From Variovorax ginsengisoli (GTDB lineage Bacteria > Pseudomonadota > Gammaproteobacteria > Burkholderiales > Burkholderiaceae_C), in assembly GCF_006438845.1 (NCBI RefSeq), contig NZ_RCZJ01000004.1, positions 186,001-250,000 on the forward strand: a stretch of DNA of 64,000 nt, written 5' to 3'. This document shows positions 17,661 to 27,756 of this stretch, piece after piece. A model generated the notes under the pieces. It saw only the letters and a list, made by a program, of their open reading frames with translations. It was not told the DNA's origin and made no database searches. Position numbers and translations under genes: made by a program. Positions within the stretch are counted from its first letter, which is position 1. Each line of letters begins with the position of its first letter.

Positions 17661-20054
17661 TCATTCGGCGCGCGCAGGCACCAAAATTTCGCGCTGGCCG
17701 GCACCGCTCATGGCGCTGACCAACCCGGCTTTTTCCATGTCCTCGACCAGCCGCGCGGCGCGGTTGTAGCCGATCTTCAGGTGACGCTGTACCAGCGAGA
17801 TGCTGGCCTTGCGGTTCTTGAGCACGACCTCGACCGCCTGGTCGTACATCGGGTCCTTTTCCGCGTCGCCACCGTCTCCGAGTAGATCGCCGTCGCCGTC
17901 GACGGTTCCCCCTTCGAGCACGCCCTCGATGTAGTCGGGCGCGCCCTGGCTCTTGAGATAAGCCACCACGCGGTGCACTTCCTCGTCGCTCACAAACGCA
18001 CCATGCACGCGAATCGGCAAGCCAGTACCACTCGGCATGTAAAGCATGTCACCCATGCCGAGCAAGGCTTCGGCCCCCATCTGGTCGAGGATGGTGCGCG
18101 AATCGATCTTGCTCGACACCTGGAAGGCGATGCGGGTCGGAATGTTGGCCTTGATCAGGCCGGTGATCACGTCGACGCTGGGCCGCTGCGTGGCAAGGAT
18201 CAAATGGATGCCGGCAGCGCGCGCCTTCTGCGCCAGACGCGCGATCAGTTCTTCGATCTTCTTGCCGACCACCATCATCAGGTCGGCCAGTTCGTCGATG
18301 ACCACAACGATGTGCGGCTCGCGCTTCAGCGGCTCCGGGTCGTCCGGCGTCAGGCTGAAGGGGTTGTAGATGAACTCCTCGCGCGCCTTGGCCTCGTCGA
18401 TCTTGACGTTGTAGCCCGCCAGGTTGCGCACGCCGAGCTTGCTCATGAGCTTGTAGCGGCGCTCCATCTCGGCCACGCACCAGGTCAGGCCATGGGCCGC
18501 CTGCCGCATGTCGGTGACCACCGGCGCCAGCAGATGCGGAATGCCTTCGTAGACCGACATTTCGAGCATCTTCGGGTCGATCATGAGCAGGCGCACGTCG
18601 CGCGCCTCGGCCTTGTAGAGCAGGCTCAGGATCATCGCGTTGATGCCCACCGACTTGCCTGAGCCTGTGGTACCGGCCACCAGCACGTGCGGCATCTTGG
18701 CGAGGTCGGCCACCACCGGGTTGCCGATGATGTCCTTGCCCAGGCCCATCGTGAGGAAGGACTTGCCTTCGTTGTAGACCTGCGAGCCCAGGATTTCGCT
18801 CAGCTTGATCGACTGCCGCTTGGCGTTCGGCAGCTCGAGGGCCATGTAGTTCTTGCCAGGGATGGTCTCGACCACGCGGATCGACACCAGCGACAGCGAA
18901 CGCGCCAAGTCCTTCGCCAGTCCGACGATCTGCGAACCCTTCACGCCGGTGGCCGGCTCGATCTCGTAGCGTGTGATCACCGGCCCGGGAGAAGCCAGCA
19001 CCACGCGAACCTCGACGCCGAAGTCCTTGAGCTTCTTCTCGATCATCCGGGAGGTCATCTCCAGCGTGTCGCTCGAGACTGTCTCCTGGCGCAGCTGTGC
19101 CGCGTCCAGCAGATCGACCTGTGGCAGCTTGCTGTCGGGCAGCTCCTTGAACAGCGGCTTCTGGCGCTCTTTCACGACGCGGTCGCTCTTGGGCACATCG
19201 GTCATCGCAGGTTCGATCTGCACCGGCGGCGACGGTGGACGGCGACGGGGCGCCCTCGGTTCGGACGGCGTCGATGCATCCTCCAAGACCGGCTCGTTGT
19301 CGCGATCCTGATCGTTCGCGAAGCCGACCTCTTCGCGCTCGCGAGCGGCTTGCCGGCCCATGGCAATGTCCTCGGCAATTTCTCGTTTCTCGCGTCGCGA
19401 CTCGAACAGCGAATAGACCCGCGCACCGATGCGCTCGGCGATATGACTCCAGGAAAATCGGAACACCAACGCGGAACCCACGACGCCAGCGGCGATGGCG
19501 ATCAGCGCCGAGCCGGTAAAACCCATCCATCTCACGCTCATCGGGCCGACCCAATAGCCCAGCACGCCACCGCCATGGCCCGGCAGGCGGAACTCCAGAC
19601 GGTAGAGGCGCGACCATTCGAGCATGGCGCTGGCACAGAGCAGCAGCACCAGTCCGAACCAGAAAGCCAGTCGGCTGCGGTTGAAACGCCCGAGCGGCGC
19701 CGGCGCCGTGCCGCCACCGGCCTCCCCGCCACGCAGCCAGCCTGCCAAAGACGACAACCAGACACGCGAGCCTGCCGCCAAACACCACCACACCGAATAA
19801 CCGGCCAGAAAGTAGCTGCCATCGGCCAGCCAGGCGCCGATGCGCCCACCCCAGTTCTTCACCTCGCCGCCCGTTCCAGAGGTCGACCAAGCCGCATCGG
19901 AGGGCGTGAAACTGAGCATGGCGATCAGCCAGAACAGCAGCCCGACGAAGCCCGCAATGAGCGTGATTTCGTGGGCGAAGCGCATCGCGCGCAAGCGAAC
20001 CGGCGGCGGCGCGCCGGGGGTCGAGGACTGGAGTGTGTTCAGCGAGTAGGTCAT
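17661..20054 (-). CDS. ftsK: DNA translocase FtsK
   Basis: A 797-residue septal DNA pump that couples chromosome segregation and dimer resolution to division. The N-terminus has four to five transmembrane helices (about residues 25-190). A linker rich in charged residues and prolines follows (about 190-290), then the RecA-like motor with Walker A GTTGSGKS at 461-468, and a C-terminal winged-helix gamma domain ([22 protein letters not shown]) that recognises KOPS sites. It is shorter than E. coli FtsK (1329) because the linker is short, as usual in betaproteobacteria. First gene of the ftsK-lolA-rarA group; a 128-bp gap separates it from the upstream regulator. Confidence 0.95.
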   Translation of the reverse strand: MTYSLNTLQSSTPGAPPPVRLRAMRFAHEITLIAGFVGLLFWLIAMLSFTPSDAAWSTSGTGGEVKNWGGRIGAWLADGSYFLAGYSVWWCLAAGSRVWLSSLAGWLRGGEAGGGTAPAPLGRFNRSRLAFWFGLVLLLCASAMLEWSRLYRLEFRLPGHGGGVLGYWVGPMSVRWMGFTGSALIAIAAGVVGSALVFRFSWSHIAERIGARVYSLFESRREKREIAEDIAMGRQAAREREEVGFANDQDRDNEPVLEDASTPSEPRAPRRRPPSPPVQIEPAMTDVPKSDRVVKERQKPLFKELPDSKLPQVDLLDAAQLRQETVSSDTLEMTSRMIEKKLKDFGVEVRVVLASPGPVITRYEIEPATGVKGSQIVGLAKDLARSLSLVSIRVVETIPGKNYMALELPNAKRQSIKLSEILGSQVYNEGKSFLTMGLGKDIIGNPVVADLAKMPHVLVAGTTGSGKSVGINAMILSLLYKAEARDVRLLMIDPKMLEMSVYEGIPHLLAPVVTDMRQAAHGLTWCVAEMERRYKLMSKLGVRNLAGYNVKIDEAKAREEFIYNPFSLTPDDPEPLKREPHIVVVIDELADLMMVVGKKIEELIARLAQKARAAGIHLILATQRPSVDVITGLIKANIPTRIAFQVSSKIDSRTILDQMGAEALLGMGDMLYMPSGTGLPIRVHGAFVSDEEVHRVVAYLKSQGAPDYIEGVLEGGTVDGDGDLLGDGGDAEKDPMYDQAVEVVLKNRKASISLVQRHLKIGYNRAARLVEDMEKAGLVSAMSGAGQREILVPARAE

Positions 20055-20182
20055 GTGTGGCTCAGCGCCGCAGCGGCACCAAAAGCCGCGGGCGCATGAA
20101 GCCTACAACGGAAAACGGCACGACCTGAAGGGCAGCGTGGCGTTTTCGCACACACTGCGGGCCAGGCTGACCCCGACAAGCC

Positions 20183-20857
20183 TCAAGCCAGCGAGGAGAG
20201 CCGATCCTTGACGAGCATCGAACCGTCGGTTTGCGTCTGAACAAAACCACGCTCTTCCAGGTCCTTCATGACGCGGCTCACCATTTCGCGCGATGCGCCG
20301 ACCATCTTCGCCAGATCCTGGCGCGAAATCTTGTCGCGAATCTTGAGATTTCCTTGTCCATCGTCAACGGCGAATTCGATCAACGAACGCGCCACGCGGC
20401 CGTAGACGTCCATCAGCGCCAGCGATTCGATTTTTCGGTCGGCATGCCGCAGCCGCTGAACCAGGCCTCGCATGATGTTGTAAGACATCGATGAGTTCTC
20501 TGGCAGGCACCGCGAGAAGGCATCGCGACCGAGCATCAGGACGTCGGTCTGGATCTCCGTGCGAACCGTCGCCGAATGCGGCTCGTCGTCAATCAGACTC
20601 ATTTCGCCGATGTAGTCCCCGGGCTGCAGAGTGGCGAGGATGACCTCCCTGCCGCGGCTGTCGGTGCTCATGACGCGCGCCCTTCCGGTCAGGATGATGT
20701 AGAGCGCATCCGACTTCTTGCCCTGCTCCACCACCATCTCGGCACGCTTGAACCGCTTCTTCACGATGGCGTCGGCGATGCTGGCCGACTGGGTGGGCGT
20801 CAGCGCGGCGAACAAGGGCACGCGCCTGAGCAATTCAAGGTTGGACAGCATCGACAT
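20183..20857 (-). CDS. Crp/Fnr-family transcriptional regulator
   Basis: A 224-residue regulator with an N-terminal cyclic-nucleotide-binding-like beta-roll (about 15-125; GDYIGEMSLIDDEPHSATVR resembles the phosphate-binding cassette) and a C-terminal Crp-type helix-turn-helix (about 165-215; ISRQDLAKMVGASREMVSRVMKDL). No N-terminal cysteine cluster is seen, so it is not an oxygen sensor of the Fnr type; whether it binds cAMP, cyclic-di-GMP or nothing is not decidable here. AGGGG sits 9 nt before the chosen ATG. It is divergent from trxB across a 162-bp region holding a strong palindrome, which it may bind (inference). Confidence 0.92.
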   Translation of the reverse strand: MSMLSNLELLRRVPLFAALTPTQSASIADAIVKKRFKRAEMVVEQGKKSDALYIILTGRARVMSTDSRGREVILATLQPGDYIGEMSLIDDEPHSATVRTEIQTDVLMLGRDAFSRCLPENSSMSYNIMRGLVQRLRHADRKIESLALMDVYGRVARSLIEFAVDDGQGNLKIRDKISRQDLAKMVGASREMVSRVMKDLEERGFVQTQTDGSMLVKDRLSSLA

Positions 20858-20924
20858 TCATCAATCCCCTTAGACCGCGCGACGTTCAATCTATGGATTA
20901 ATACAATCGCACGCATTGAAAATG

Positions 20925-20941
20925 CCGCCTCCCTGAGGCGG
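20925..20941. repeat. Perfect 7-bp-arm hairpin CCGCCTC/GAGGCGG
   Basis: An inverted repeat with a 3-nt loop in the crp/fnr-trxB intergenic region. No T-run follows, so it is not a standard terminator; it could be part of an operator or a 5' leader structure. Confidence 0.5.
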
Positions 20942-20947
20942 AGCAGC

Positions 20948-20971
20948 AAGTGATACTCGTCGTTATCACTT
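20948..20971. promoter_or_regulatory. Palindromic operator candidate AAGTGATA-N8-TATCACTT
   Basis: Two perfect 8-bp arms separated by 8 bp lie 49 bp upstream of the trxB start and 91 bp upstream of the divergent Crp/Fnr-type gene. The half-site spacing is wider than the classical CRP (GTGA-N6-TCAC) or FNR (TTGAT-N4-ATCAA) site, so the binding protein is not identified. Confidence 0.55.
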
Positions 20972-20992
20972 CCCGCAAAATGTACACCCTGA

Positions 20993-21970
<978 letters not shown>

Positions 21971-22046
21971 TCAACTTGGCTCTGATCGCGCGTCAACGGC
22001 GTTGCAGCCTGACCCCGTCGGCGCGCATCGACCCTTTCCTGTAGGC

Positions 22047-22052
22047 TATAAT
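22047..22052 (+). promoter_or_regulatory. Consensus -10 box (TATAAT) for rpmB-rpmG
   Basis: A perfect TATAAT lies 161 bp before the rpmB start codon. No good -35 hexamer is at the usual spacing. Transcription from here would give a leader of about 155 nt containing a tandem ATCTGGTGC repeat near 22069-22086. Confidence 0.55.
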
Positions 22053-22213
22053 CCGAGGCTTTGCCGAAATCTGGTGCATCTGGTGCACCCTTGGCAGCCG
22101 GGGTACCGCCACCCGTTTCTGGCGAGGTCAAGCTGCAAAACACCTCTCGACATCCTTGTCGCGCGGGCCTCCGGGCCCACCAGGTGCCAGCTGTTTAAAG
22201 AAAGAGTGTCCAC

Positions 22214-22447
22214 ATGGCACGCGTATGTGACGTCACGGGCAAAGGCCCGATGGTCGGGAACAATGTTTCCCACGCCAACAACAAAACCAAGCGCCGGTTC
22301 CTGCCGAACCTGCAATACCGTCGTTTCTGGGTCGAGACCGAAAACCGTTGGGTTCGCCTCCGCGTTTCGAGCGCTGCACTGCGCTTGATCGACAAAAACG
22401 GCATCGATGCCGTGCTCGCAGACCTGCGTGCACGCGGCCAAGCTTAA
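22214..22447 (+). CDS. rpmB: 50S ribosomal protein L28
   Basis: A 77-residue basic ribosomal protein. The N-terminus [22 protein letters not shown] and the following [11 protein letters not shown] segment are diagnostic of L28, which sits on the large subunit near the E site and 23S rRNA. Full length for the family. It is followed 11 bp later by rpmG, the standard L28-L33 order. Confidence 0.98.
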   Translation: MARVCDVTGKGPMVGNNVSHANNKTKRRFLPNLQYRRFWVETENRWVRLRVSSAALRLIDKNGIDAVLADLRARGQA

Positions 22448-22458
22448 GGAACACCATC

Positions 22459-22632
22459 ATGGCAACGAGCAAAGGCGGACGCGAAAAGATCAAGCTGGAA
22501 TCCACTGCGGGTACCGGCCATTTCTATACGACCAGCAAGAACAAGAAGACGATGCCTGAAAAGATGTCGATCATGAAGTTCGATCCGAAGGCGCGCAAGC
22601 ACGTCGAATACAAGGAAATCAAGCTGAAGTGA
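22459..22632 (+). CDS. rpmG: 50S ribosomal protein L33
   Basis: A 57-residue ribosomal protein with the L33 pattern [18 protein letters not shown] and a Lys-rich tail ([10 protein letters not shown]). It lacks the two CxxC pairs of the zinc-binding form, so it is the C-minus paralogue and suits zinc-poor as well as zinc-rich conditions. The start is the ATG preceded by AAGGA 8 nt upstream. It is co-transcribed with rpmB and ends at a strong terminator. Confidence 0.98.
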   Translation: MATSKGGREKIKLESTAGTGHFYTTSKNKKTMPEKMSIMKFDPKARKHVEYKEIKLK

Positions 22633-22648
22633 TTCAGCGCGATGACCG

Positions 22649-22679
22649 AAAAAACCCGCTGCGATCCAGCGGGTTTTTT
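22649..22679 (+). terminator. Rho-independent terminator after rpmG
   Basis: An inverted repeat AAAAAACCCGCTG / CAGCGGGTTTTTT with a CGATC loop and a six-T tail, 17 bp after the L33 stop. Its symmetry would allow some activity on the other strand. Confidence 0.92.
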
Positions 22680-22736
22680 CATGGGCATCGCATTTTTCTA
22701 TGCAATGCGAAGTGGAATTCGAGGCGTACGAGGCGC

Positions 22737-22762
22737 AAAAAAGCCGGCGCATTGGCCGGCTT
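22737..22762 (-). terminator. Rho-independent terminator after the desaturase gene
   Basis: On the minus strand the stem AAGCCGGC/GCCGGCTT with a six-base loop is followed by a T-run (six A on the plus strand at 22737-22742). It lies 25 bp past the desaturase stop codon. Confidence 0.85.
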
Positions 22763-22786
22763 CTTCGAGCGCTGCGGGACCGTGTC

Positions 22787-24001
22787 TCAGGTACGTGCAG
22801 CGCGCAGCCGCGTCGAGAACTCACGCAAGCCCGCAATGCCGCTCTCTTCCGCTCGGCGGCACCAAGCGGCCAAGTCGGAGGCCAGCTGCTCACGCGAGTG
22901 AGAAGTGTTGAGCCACAGCTGGCGCAACTCTTCACGCATTGTCACCATCTTGTCGAGCACCGGATGCTCGGCCCGAGCCTGCACGATGTGCGTGCGAGCC
23001 GCCGCTGGCACCTTGTCGTCATCGCGATGCAGCCAGCGCTTGGCAGCCTTCAACCCAGAGAGGTCTGCCCCCTTGGCCTTGAGCAAGTCGAGCTCTTGGC
23101 GGGTCGTGCGGCGCACCTCGCGTGCGTAGCCTGCCATTACCTCGTAGCGATTGGCGATCACCGCCTCCAGTGTCTTTTCATCGGCAACCGGTCGAACGTC
23201 ACCCATCAGCATCTTCGGCGGCAACTTCTTGACCTTGGCCCAACCGATCTTCTGCATCAAGATGATGTAGGCCCAGCCGATGTCGAACTCGTATTTCTTG
23301 ACCGAGAACTTGGCCGAGGTCGGATACGTGTGGTGATTGTTGTGGAGCTCTTCGCCGCCGATGATGATGCCGATCGGCGAAATGTTGCGGCTGGCATCGA
23401 CCGCCTCAAAATTCCGGTAGCCCCAGAAATGGCCGATGCCGTTCACCACGCCGGCCGCCCAGAACGGGATCCAGAGCATCTGCACGGCCCAGACTGCAGC
23501 GCCCGCGGCGCCGAAAAGTCCGAGATTGATGACCAGCATCAAACCCACGCCCTGCCAGCTGAAACGCGAATAAAGGTTGCGCTCGATCCAGTCGTCCGGC
23601 GTGCCATGGCCGTAGCGCGCCATAGTTTCCTTGTTCTTGGATTCCTTGCGGTACAGCTCCGCGCCGCGCCACATGACCTCGTCGATGCCCTTGACCTGCG
23701 GGCTGTGCGGGTCTTCCTCGGTCTCGCATTTGGCGTGATGCTTACGGTGGATAGCGACCCATTCCTTGGTGACCATGCCGGTTCCGAGCCACAGCCAGAA
23801 GCGGAAGAAATGTGACGGGATCGGCCCCAGGTCCATCGCCCGATGCGTTTGCGTGCGATGCAGGAAGACGGTCACACCGACGATGGTGATGTGCGTGGTG
23901 ACGAGCGTGTACAACACGATTTCCCACCATGCGATGTCCCACAAGCCGTGTCCAAGCCAGTCGATGGCCGCGCTCAGGACGGCAGAGTCAGGAAGCAACA
24001 T
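22787..24001 (-). CDS. Acyl-lipid/acyl-CoA delta-9-type fatty acid desaturase
   Basis: A 404-residue membrane di-iron desaturase that inserts a cis double bond in a fatty acyl chain using oxygen and an electron donor. The three histidine boxes are complete: HRTQTH (48-53), HRKHH (85-89) and HNNHH (220-224), among about four membrane helices. After residue 240 comes a soluble tail of about 160 residues, seen in Burkholderiales relatives, with WLNTSHSREQLASDL and a closing EFSTRLR segment. I chose the ATG preceded by AGGAG about 10 nt upstream over an earlier GTG. Likely role: membrane fluidity control. Confidence 0.93.
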   Translation of the reverse strand: MLLPDSAVLSAAIDWLGHGLWDIAWWEIVLYTLVTTHITIVGVTVFLHRTQTHRAMDLGPIPSHFFRFWLWLGTGMVTKEWVAIHRKHHAKCETEEDPHSPQVKGIDEVMWRGAELYRKESKNKETMARYGHGTPDDWIERNLYSRFSWQGVGLMLVINLGLFGAAGAAVWAVQMLWIPFWAAGVVNGIGHFWGYRNFEAVDASRNISPIGIIIGGEELHNNHHTYPTSAKFSVKKYEFDIGWAYIILMQKIGWAKVKKLPPKMLMGDVRPVADEKTLEAVIANRYEVMAGYAREVRRTTRQELDLLKAKGADLSGLKAAKRWLHRDDDKVPAAARTHIVQARAEHPVLDKMVTMREELRQLWLNTSHSREQLASDLAAWCRRAEESGIAGLREFSTRLRAART

Positions 24002-24130
24002 TGAAATCAGTACTCCTGGCCACACGAAGGTGCAGCCTTCAGGTAACCCGCGATTTTAAAGGGAGAGGCTCGAAAAAGCCCTAAATCCTTGATTCCGCAG
24101 GCGTTTTCACCCCTGATTGGAGTGCCGCGC

Positions 24131-25402
24131 CTACTTCCGGTTCCATACCGCAGCGAAGAATCCGTCGGTCGCGTGCCGGTGCGGCCAGAGCCTCAGGTAG
24201 CGCGTGGCGTTCGGGCCGCCCGCGCCGAGTTGCGCAGCTCCCTCCACTTTCAGCGCCGACAGCAGTTCGGTCGCCTCTTGCGGTTCGAAATCGGGGTTCG
24301 CCGCACTGAAGGCCTCCGCAATCGCCTCGTTTTCCTGCGGCAGCACGCTGCAGGTGGCGTACACCAGTCGCCCGCCGGATTTCACCAGCCGTGACGAGCT
24401 CTGAAGGATCGCCGTCTGCTTGAGCGTCATTTCCTCAACCGATTGGGGCGACTGTCGCCATTTCAGATCCGGATTTCGCCGCAGCGTCCCCAGGCCCGAG
24501 CACGGTGCATCCACCAGCACCCTGTCGATCTTGCCGGCCAGCCGTTTGATGCGTTCGTCGCGTTCGTGCGCGATTGCTGCCGGGTGAACGTTCGACAGCT
24601 TGCTCCGCGCCAGCCGTGGCTTGAGCGCATCGAGCCGGTGTGCCGAGGTGTCGAAAGCATAGAGCCGGCCGGTGTTCCGCATCGTGGCGCCGATCGCCAG
24701 CGTCTTGCCGCCGGCGCCGGCGCAAAAGTCCACCACCATCTCGCCGCGCTTGGCGTCGAGCAACATCGCAAGCAACTGCGATCCCTCATCCTGCACCTCG
24801 ACCGCACCGCGGGCGAAGGCGTCCAGCTTCGTGAGCGCAGGTTTTCCGTCGATGCGCAGGCCCCATGGCGAGAACGGCGTGGCGACCGCCTTGATTGACG
24901 CGAGCGCGAGTTCTTTTTGGACGTCGGCGCGCTTGTCATGCAGGGCGTTGACGCGCAAATCGAGTGGCGCGGGTTGCTGCAGGCTTTCTGCCAGTGCCCA
25001 GAACTGGTCGCCCAGCTGCGCCTTCAGCGGGGCGACCAGCCATTCGGGCAAATTGTGTCGGTGGCGCTCGAGCAGGTCTTCGGGACGGACGGCATCGCAG
25101 TTGTCGAGCCAGCGCTTCTCGGTGTCGTTCAGGGCGCTCTTCAAAAAATCGCGTGGGCCGTAAAAACCGAGGATCGCCATCCGGCGCTCCTTCGAACCGC
25201 TGCCGGAAGGCGACAGATGATCGAAGAGCAGCTTTTTGCGCAGGACGGTGAAGACGGTCTCTGCCAATGTGGCGCGCTCGCGCGGACCGAACTCACGGTG
25301 ATCGCGAAAGAAACGGGAAACGACCTGATCGGCCGGATGATCGAACTTCAAGACGAGGCCGACGAGATCGGCGCAGGCTTCCAACAGGGCTTTGGGGTGC
25401 AT
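24131..25402 (-). CDS. RsmB/NOP-family RNA (cytosine-5) methyltransferase
   Basis: A 423-residue SAM-dependent enzyme that methylates C5 of cytosine in rRNA. An N-terminal RsmB-like region (about 1-150) is followed by the NOP2/Sun catalytic domain: SAM motif DFCAGAGGKT at 226-234, the resolving Cys in DAPCSGLGTLRRNPDLKW (C301) and the nucleophilic Cys in YATCS (C351). Both family cysteines are present. The usual NusB-like N-terminal domain of E. coli RsmB is shorter or divergent here, so the exact target base is uncertain. Confidence 0.92.
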   Translation of the reverse strand: MHPKALLEACADLVGLVLKFDHPADQVVSRFFRDHREFGPRERATLAETVFTVLRKKLLFDHLSPSGSGSKERRMAILGFYGPRDFLKSALNDTEKRWLDNCDAVRPEDLLERHRHNLPEWLVAPLKAQLGDQFWALAESLQQPAPLDLRVNALHDKRADVQKELALASIKAVATPFSPWGLRIDGKPALTKLDAFARGAVEVQDEGSQLLAMLLDAKRGEMVVDFCAGAGGKTLAIGATMRNTGRLYAFDTSAHRLDALKPRLARSKLSNVHPAAIAHERDERIKRLAGKIDRVLVDAPCSGLGTLRRNPDLKWRQSPQSVEEMTLKQTAILQSSSRLVKSGGRLVYATCSVLPQENEAIAEAFSAANPDFEPQEATELLSALKVEGAAQLGAGGPNATRYLRLWPHRHATDGFFAAVWNRK

Positions 25403-25504
25403 GCCCCGATTGTCTCAGCCGCGGCTCGCTCCCCGTTCAGACGTTGGGCAAAGTTGTCGGCCACGCGAGAATCGCCGGCTTTTCCCTGCTCATCGCCACA
25501 TCGC

Positions 25505-25741
25505 ATGACCGACAACGACCTGCCGCCTCTGATCGAAACCCCGCTCGGCCTCTATCGTCACTACAAGGGCGGCGACTACGAAGTCGTCGGCACGGTGCGC
25601 CACAGCGAAACGCTTGAGCCGATGACGCTCTACCGCGCGCTTTACGGGCAGCGCGGCCTCTGGGTGCGGCCGGCGGCGATGTTCAGCGAAACGATCGTCT
25701 TCGAAGGGCGCTCACGGCCGCGCTTCCTGAAGATCGCCTGA
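25505..25741 (+). CDS. DUF1653-family small protein
   Basis: A 78-residue protein matching the DUF1653 pattern: GLYRHYKGGDYEVVGTVRHSETLEPMTLYRALYG, then WVRPAAMFSETI. It has no signal peptide or membrane segment. The function is unknown; the fold is probably a small beta-barrel. It is divergent from the methyltransferase gene (102-bp gap) and convergent with purN. Confidence 0.88.
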   Translation: MTDNDLPPLIETPLGLYRHYKGGDYEVVGTVRHSETLEPMTLYRALYGQRGLWVRPAAMFSETIVFEGRSRPRFLKIA

Positions 25742-25793
25742 TCGATCCGACTCAACCGCAGCGCACCGTCATTCCGGCGCCATTTAGAAGACT

Positions 25794-26396
25794 TCATGAA
25801 GAGTCGGTGTCGCCAGCTCCTTCATGAAGCCAGCGCTCGATGGCGCGCGAGTACAGCAGATGTTCCTGCGTGAGCACCCGCGCTGCCAGACCCTCGGCCG
25901 TGTCACCAGGCAGCACCGGAACGATCGCCTGGTCGAGGATCGGACCATGGTCGAGTTCGACAGTCACTTGGTGGACCGTCGCACCAGCGACGCGGCAGCC
26001 GGCTTCGATGGCACGACGGTGCGTGTCGAGTCCCGGAAAAGCCGGCAGCAGCGAAGGATGGATGTTCAACAGCCGTCCGGCGTAACGCCGGACGAAGACG
26101 GGGGTCAGGATGCGCATGAACCCTGCCAGCACCACCAGCGCCGGCGAGTGCGCGTCGACCGCTGCGGCCAACGCGGCGTCAAAGGCCTCGCGCGTTGCAA
26201 AAGCCTTGTGCGAAACGGCCTCCGCAGCGATGCCTCGGTCGCGGGCGAAGCGCAGGCCACCTGCTTCCGGCTTGTTGGCGATGACTGCAGCAACGCTTGC
26301 ACCGAAGCGCTCCGCCCAACGCTGTTGCTCGGCGGCCCGAACGATGGCGGCCATGTTGGAGCCTTCGCCGGAAATCAATATCACGATGTGCTTCAT
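25794..26396 (-). CDS. purN: Phosphoribosylglycinamide formyltransferase
   Basis: A 200-residue enzyme of purine biosynthesis that transfers a formyl group from 10-formyltetrahydrofolate to GAR. The phosphate-binding loop ISGEGSNM is near the N-terminus, and the catalytic region NIHPSLLPAFPGLDTHRRA plus VTVELDHGPI supply the Asn-His-Asp triad. The second ATG is used because the beta-strand HIVILISGEGSN starts the fold there. It is divergent from an acyl-CoA dehydrogenase gene. Confidence 0.96.
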   Translation of the reverse strand: MKHIVILISGEGSNMAAIVRAAEQQRWAERFGASVAAVIANKPEAGGLRFARDRGIAAEAVSHKAFATREAFDAALAAAVDAHSPALVVLAGFMRILTPVFVRRYAGRLLNIHPSLLPAFPGLDTHRRAIEAGCRVAGATVHQVTVELDHGPILDQAIVPVLPGDTAEGLAARVLTQEHLLYSRAIERWLHEGAGDTDSS

Positions 26397-26563
26397 GGGA
26401 CGCGGGATTATCCGCGGCCAAACCGGACTCATTTGCTGGGGGCCGGTTCGTCGCGACTTGTCGCAGCGCGGACACCCGATTCGCGCACGAGCGTGCTAAA
26501 AAGTCGGGCTCCGGAGACACGCCGCCTTCTCCTGCGGCAACGGATCAACACAGCGAGGCAAGC

Positions 26564-27745
26564 ATGGATTTGAGCTTCACGCCCGAAGAACAGAAGTTCC
26601 GGGAAGACATTCGCGCCTGGGTCAAGGAGAACCTGCCGCAAGAGATCTCGCACAAGGTGCACAACGCCTTGGAACTCACACGCGACGATCTTCAGAGCTG
26701 GGCCAAGATTCTCGGCAAGAAGGGCTGGCTGGGCTACGGCTGGCCCAAGGAATTCGGTGGCCCGGGCTGGACAGCGATCGAGCGCCATCTCTTTGAGGAA
26801 GAAACCGCGCTGGCGGGCGCCCCGCGCATCGTGCCCTTCGGGCCGGTGATGGTCGCGCCAGTGATCCAGGCGTTCGGCACGCCTGAACAGCACAAGCGCT
26901 TCCTGCCCGGCATCGCCAGCGGCGAGGTGTGGTGGAGCCAGGGCTACAGCGAACCGGGTTCGGGCTCCGACCTGGCCTCGCTCAAGACCAAAGCCGAACG
27001 CCAAGGCGACAAGTACATCGTCAATGGCCAGAAAACCTGGACCACGCTCGGCCAGTACGGCGACTGGATGTTCAACCTCGTGCGCACCAGCAGCGAGGGC
27101 AAGCCGCAGACCGGCATCAGCTTCCTGCTGCTCGACATGAAGTCGCCCGGCGTCACGGTGCGCCCGATCAAGCTGCTCGACGGCAGCGTCGAGGTGAACG
27201 AAGTCTGGTTCGACAACGTCGAAGTGCCGGCGGAAAATCTGATCGGCGAGGAGAACAAGGGCTGGACGTACGCCAAGCACCTGTTGAGCCACGAGCGCAC
27301 CAACATCGCCGACGTGAACCGCGCCAAGCGCGAACTCGAGCGTTTGAAGCGCATCGCCAAGACCGAGGGTCTGTGGGACGACACGCGCTTCCGCGACGAG
27401 ATCGCCAAGCTCGAAGTCGACGTGGTTGCGCTCGAGATGATGGTGCTGCGCGTGCTGTCTGCCGCGGCCTCGGGCAAGAATTCTCTCGATGTCGCCGGCC
27501 TGCTCAAAATCAAGGGCAGCGAGATTCAGCAGCGCTACACCGAGCTGATGATGCTTGCTGGCGGCGCCTATTCGCTGCCGCTCATCCGCGAGGCGATGCA
27601 TGCCGGCTGGCAGGGCGACTTCCCCGGCGGACACGTCGGCCTGGCGCCGCTCGCATCGAACTACTTCAACATGCGCAAGACCACCATCTATGGCGGCTCG
27701 AACGAAGTGCAACGCAACATCGTCGCCCAGACGGTGCTCGGCTGA
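26564..27745 (+). CDS. Acyl-CoA dehydrogenase, PimC-like large subunit
   Basis: A 393-residue FAD enzyme of acyl-CoA beta-oxidation type. The N-terminal helical domain begins MDLSFTPEEQKFREDIR, the middle domain has SEPGSGSDLASLK and GQKTWTT, and the C-terminal domain ends IYGGSNEVQRNIVAQTVLG. Where medium-chain enzymes carry the catalytic Glu (Y-E-G-T), this reads Y-G-G-S, as in PimC-like dehydrogenases, so the base must come from elsewhere or from the partner. GAGG lies 7-10 nt before the ATG. A second dehydrogenase follows 11 bp later; they probably form a heteromeric enzyme. The substrate (dicarboxylyl- or other acyl-CoA) is unknown. Confidence 0.92.
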   Translation: MDLSFTPEEQKFREDIRAWVKENLPQEISHKVHNALELTRDDLQSWAKILGKKGWLGYGWPKEFGGPGWTAIERHLFEEETALAGAPRIVPFGPVMVAPVIQAFGTPEQHKRFLPGIASGEVWWSQGYSEPGSGSDLASLKTKAERQGDKYIVNGQKTWTTLGQYGDWMFNLVRTSSEGKPQTGISFLLLDMKSPGVTVRPIKLLDGSVEVNEVWFDNVEVPAENLIGEENKGWTYAKHLLSHERTNIADVNRAKRELERLKRIAKTEGLWDDTRFRDEIAKLEVDVVALEMMVLRVLSAAASGKNSLDVAGLLKIKGSEIQQRYTELMMLAGGAYSLPLIREAMHAGWQGDFPGGHVGLAPLASNYFNMRKTTIYGGSNEVQRNIVAQTVLG

Positions 27746-27756
27746 GGAGACAAGAC

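Noticed and set aside
22787..23290. C-terminal tail of the desaturase as a fused transposase remnant
   Set aside because: The tail weakly resembles transposase C-termini, but it is a continuous, expected extension of Burkholderiales desaturases with no repeats or target duplication.
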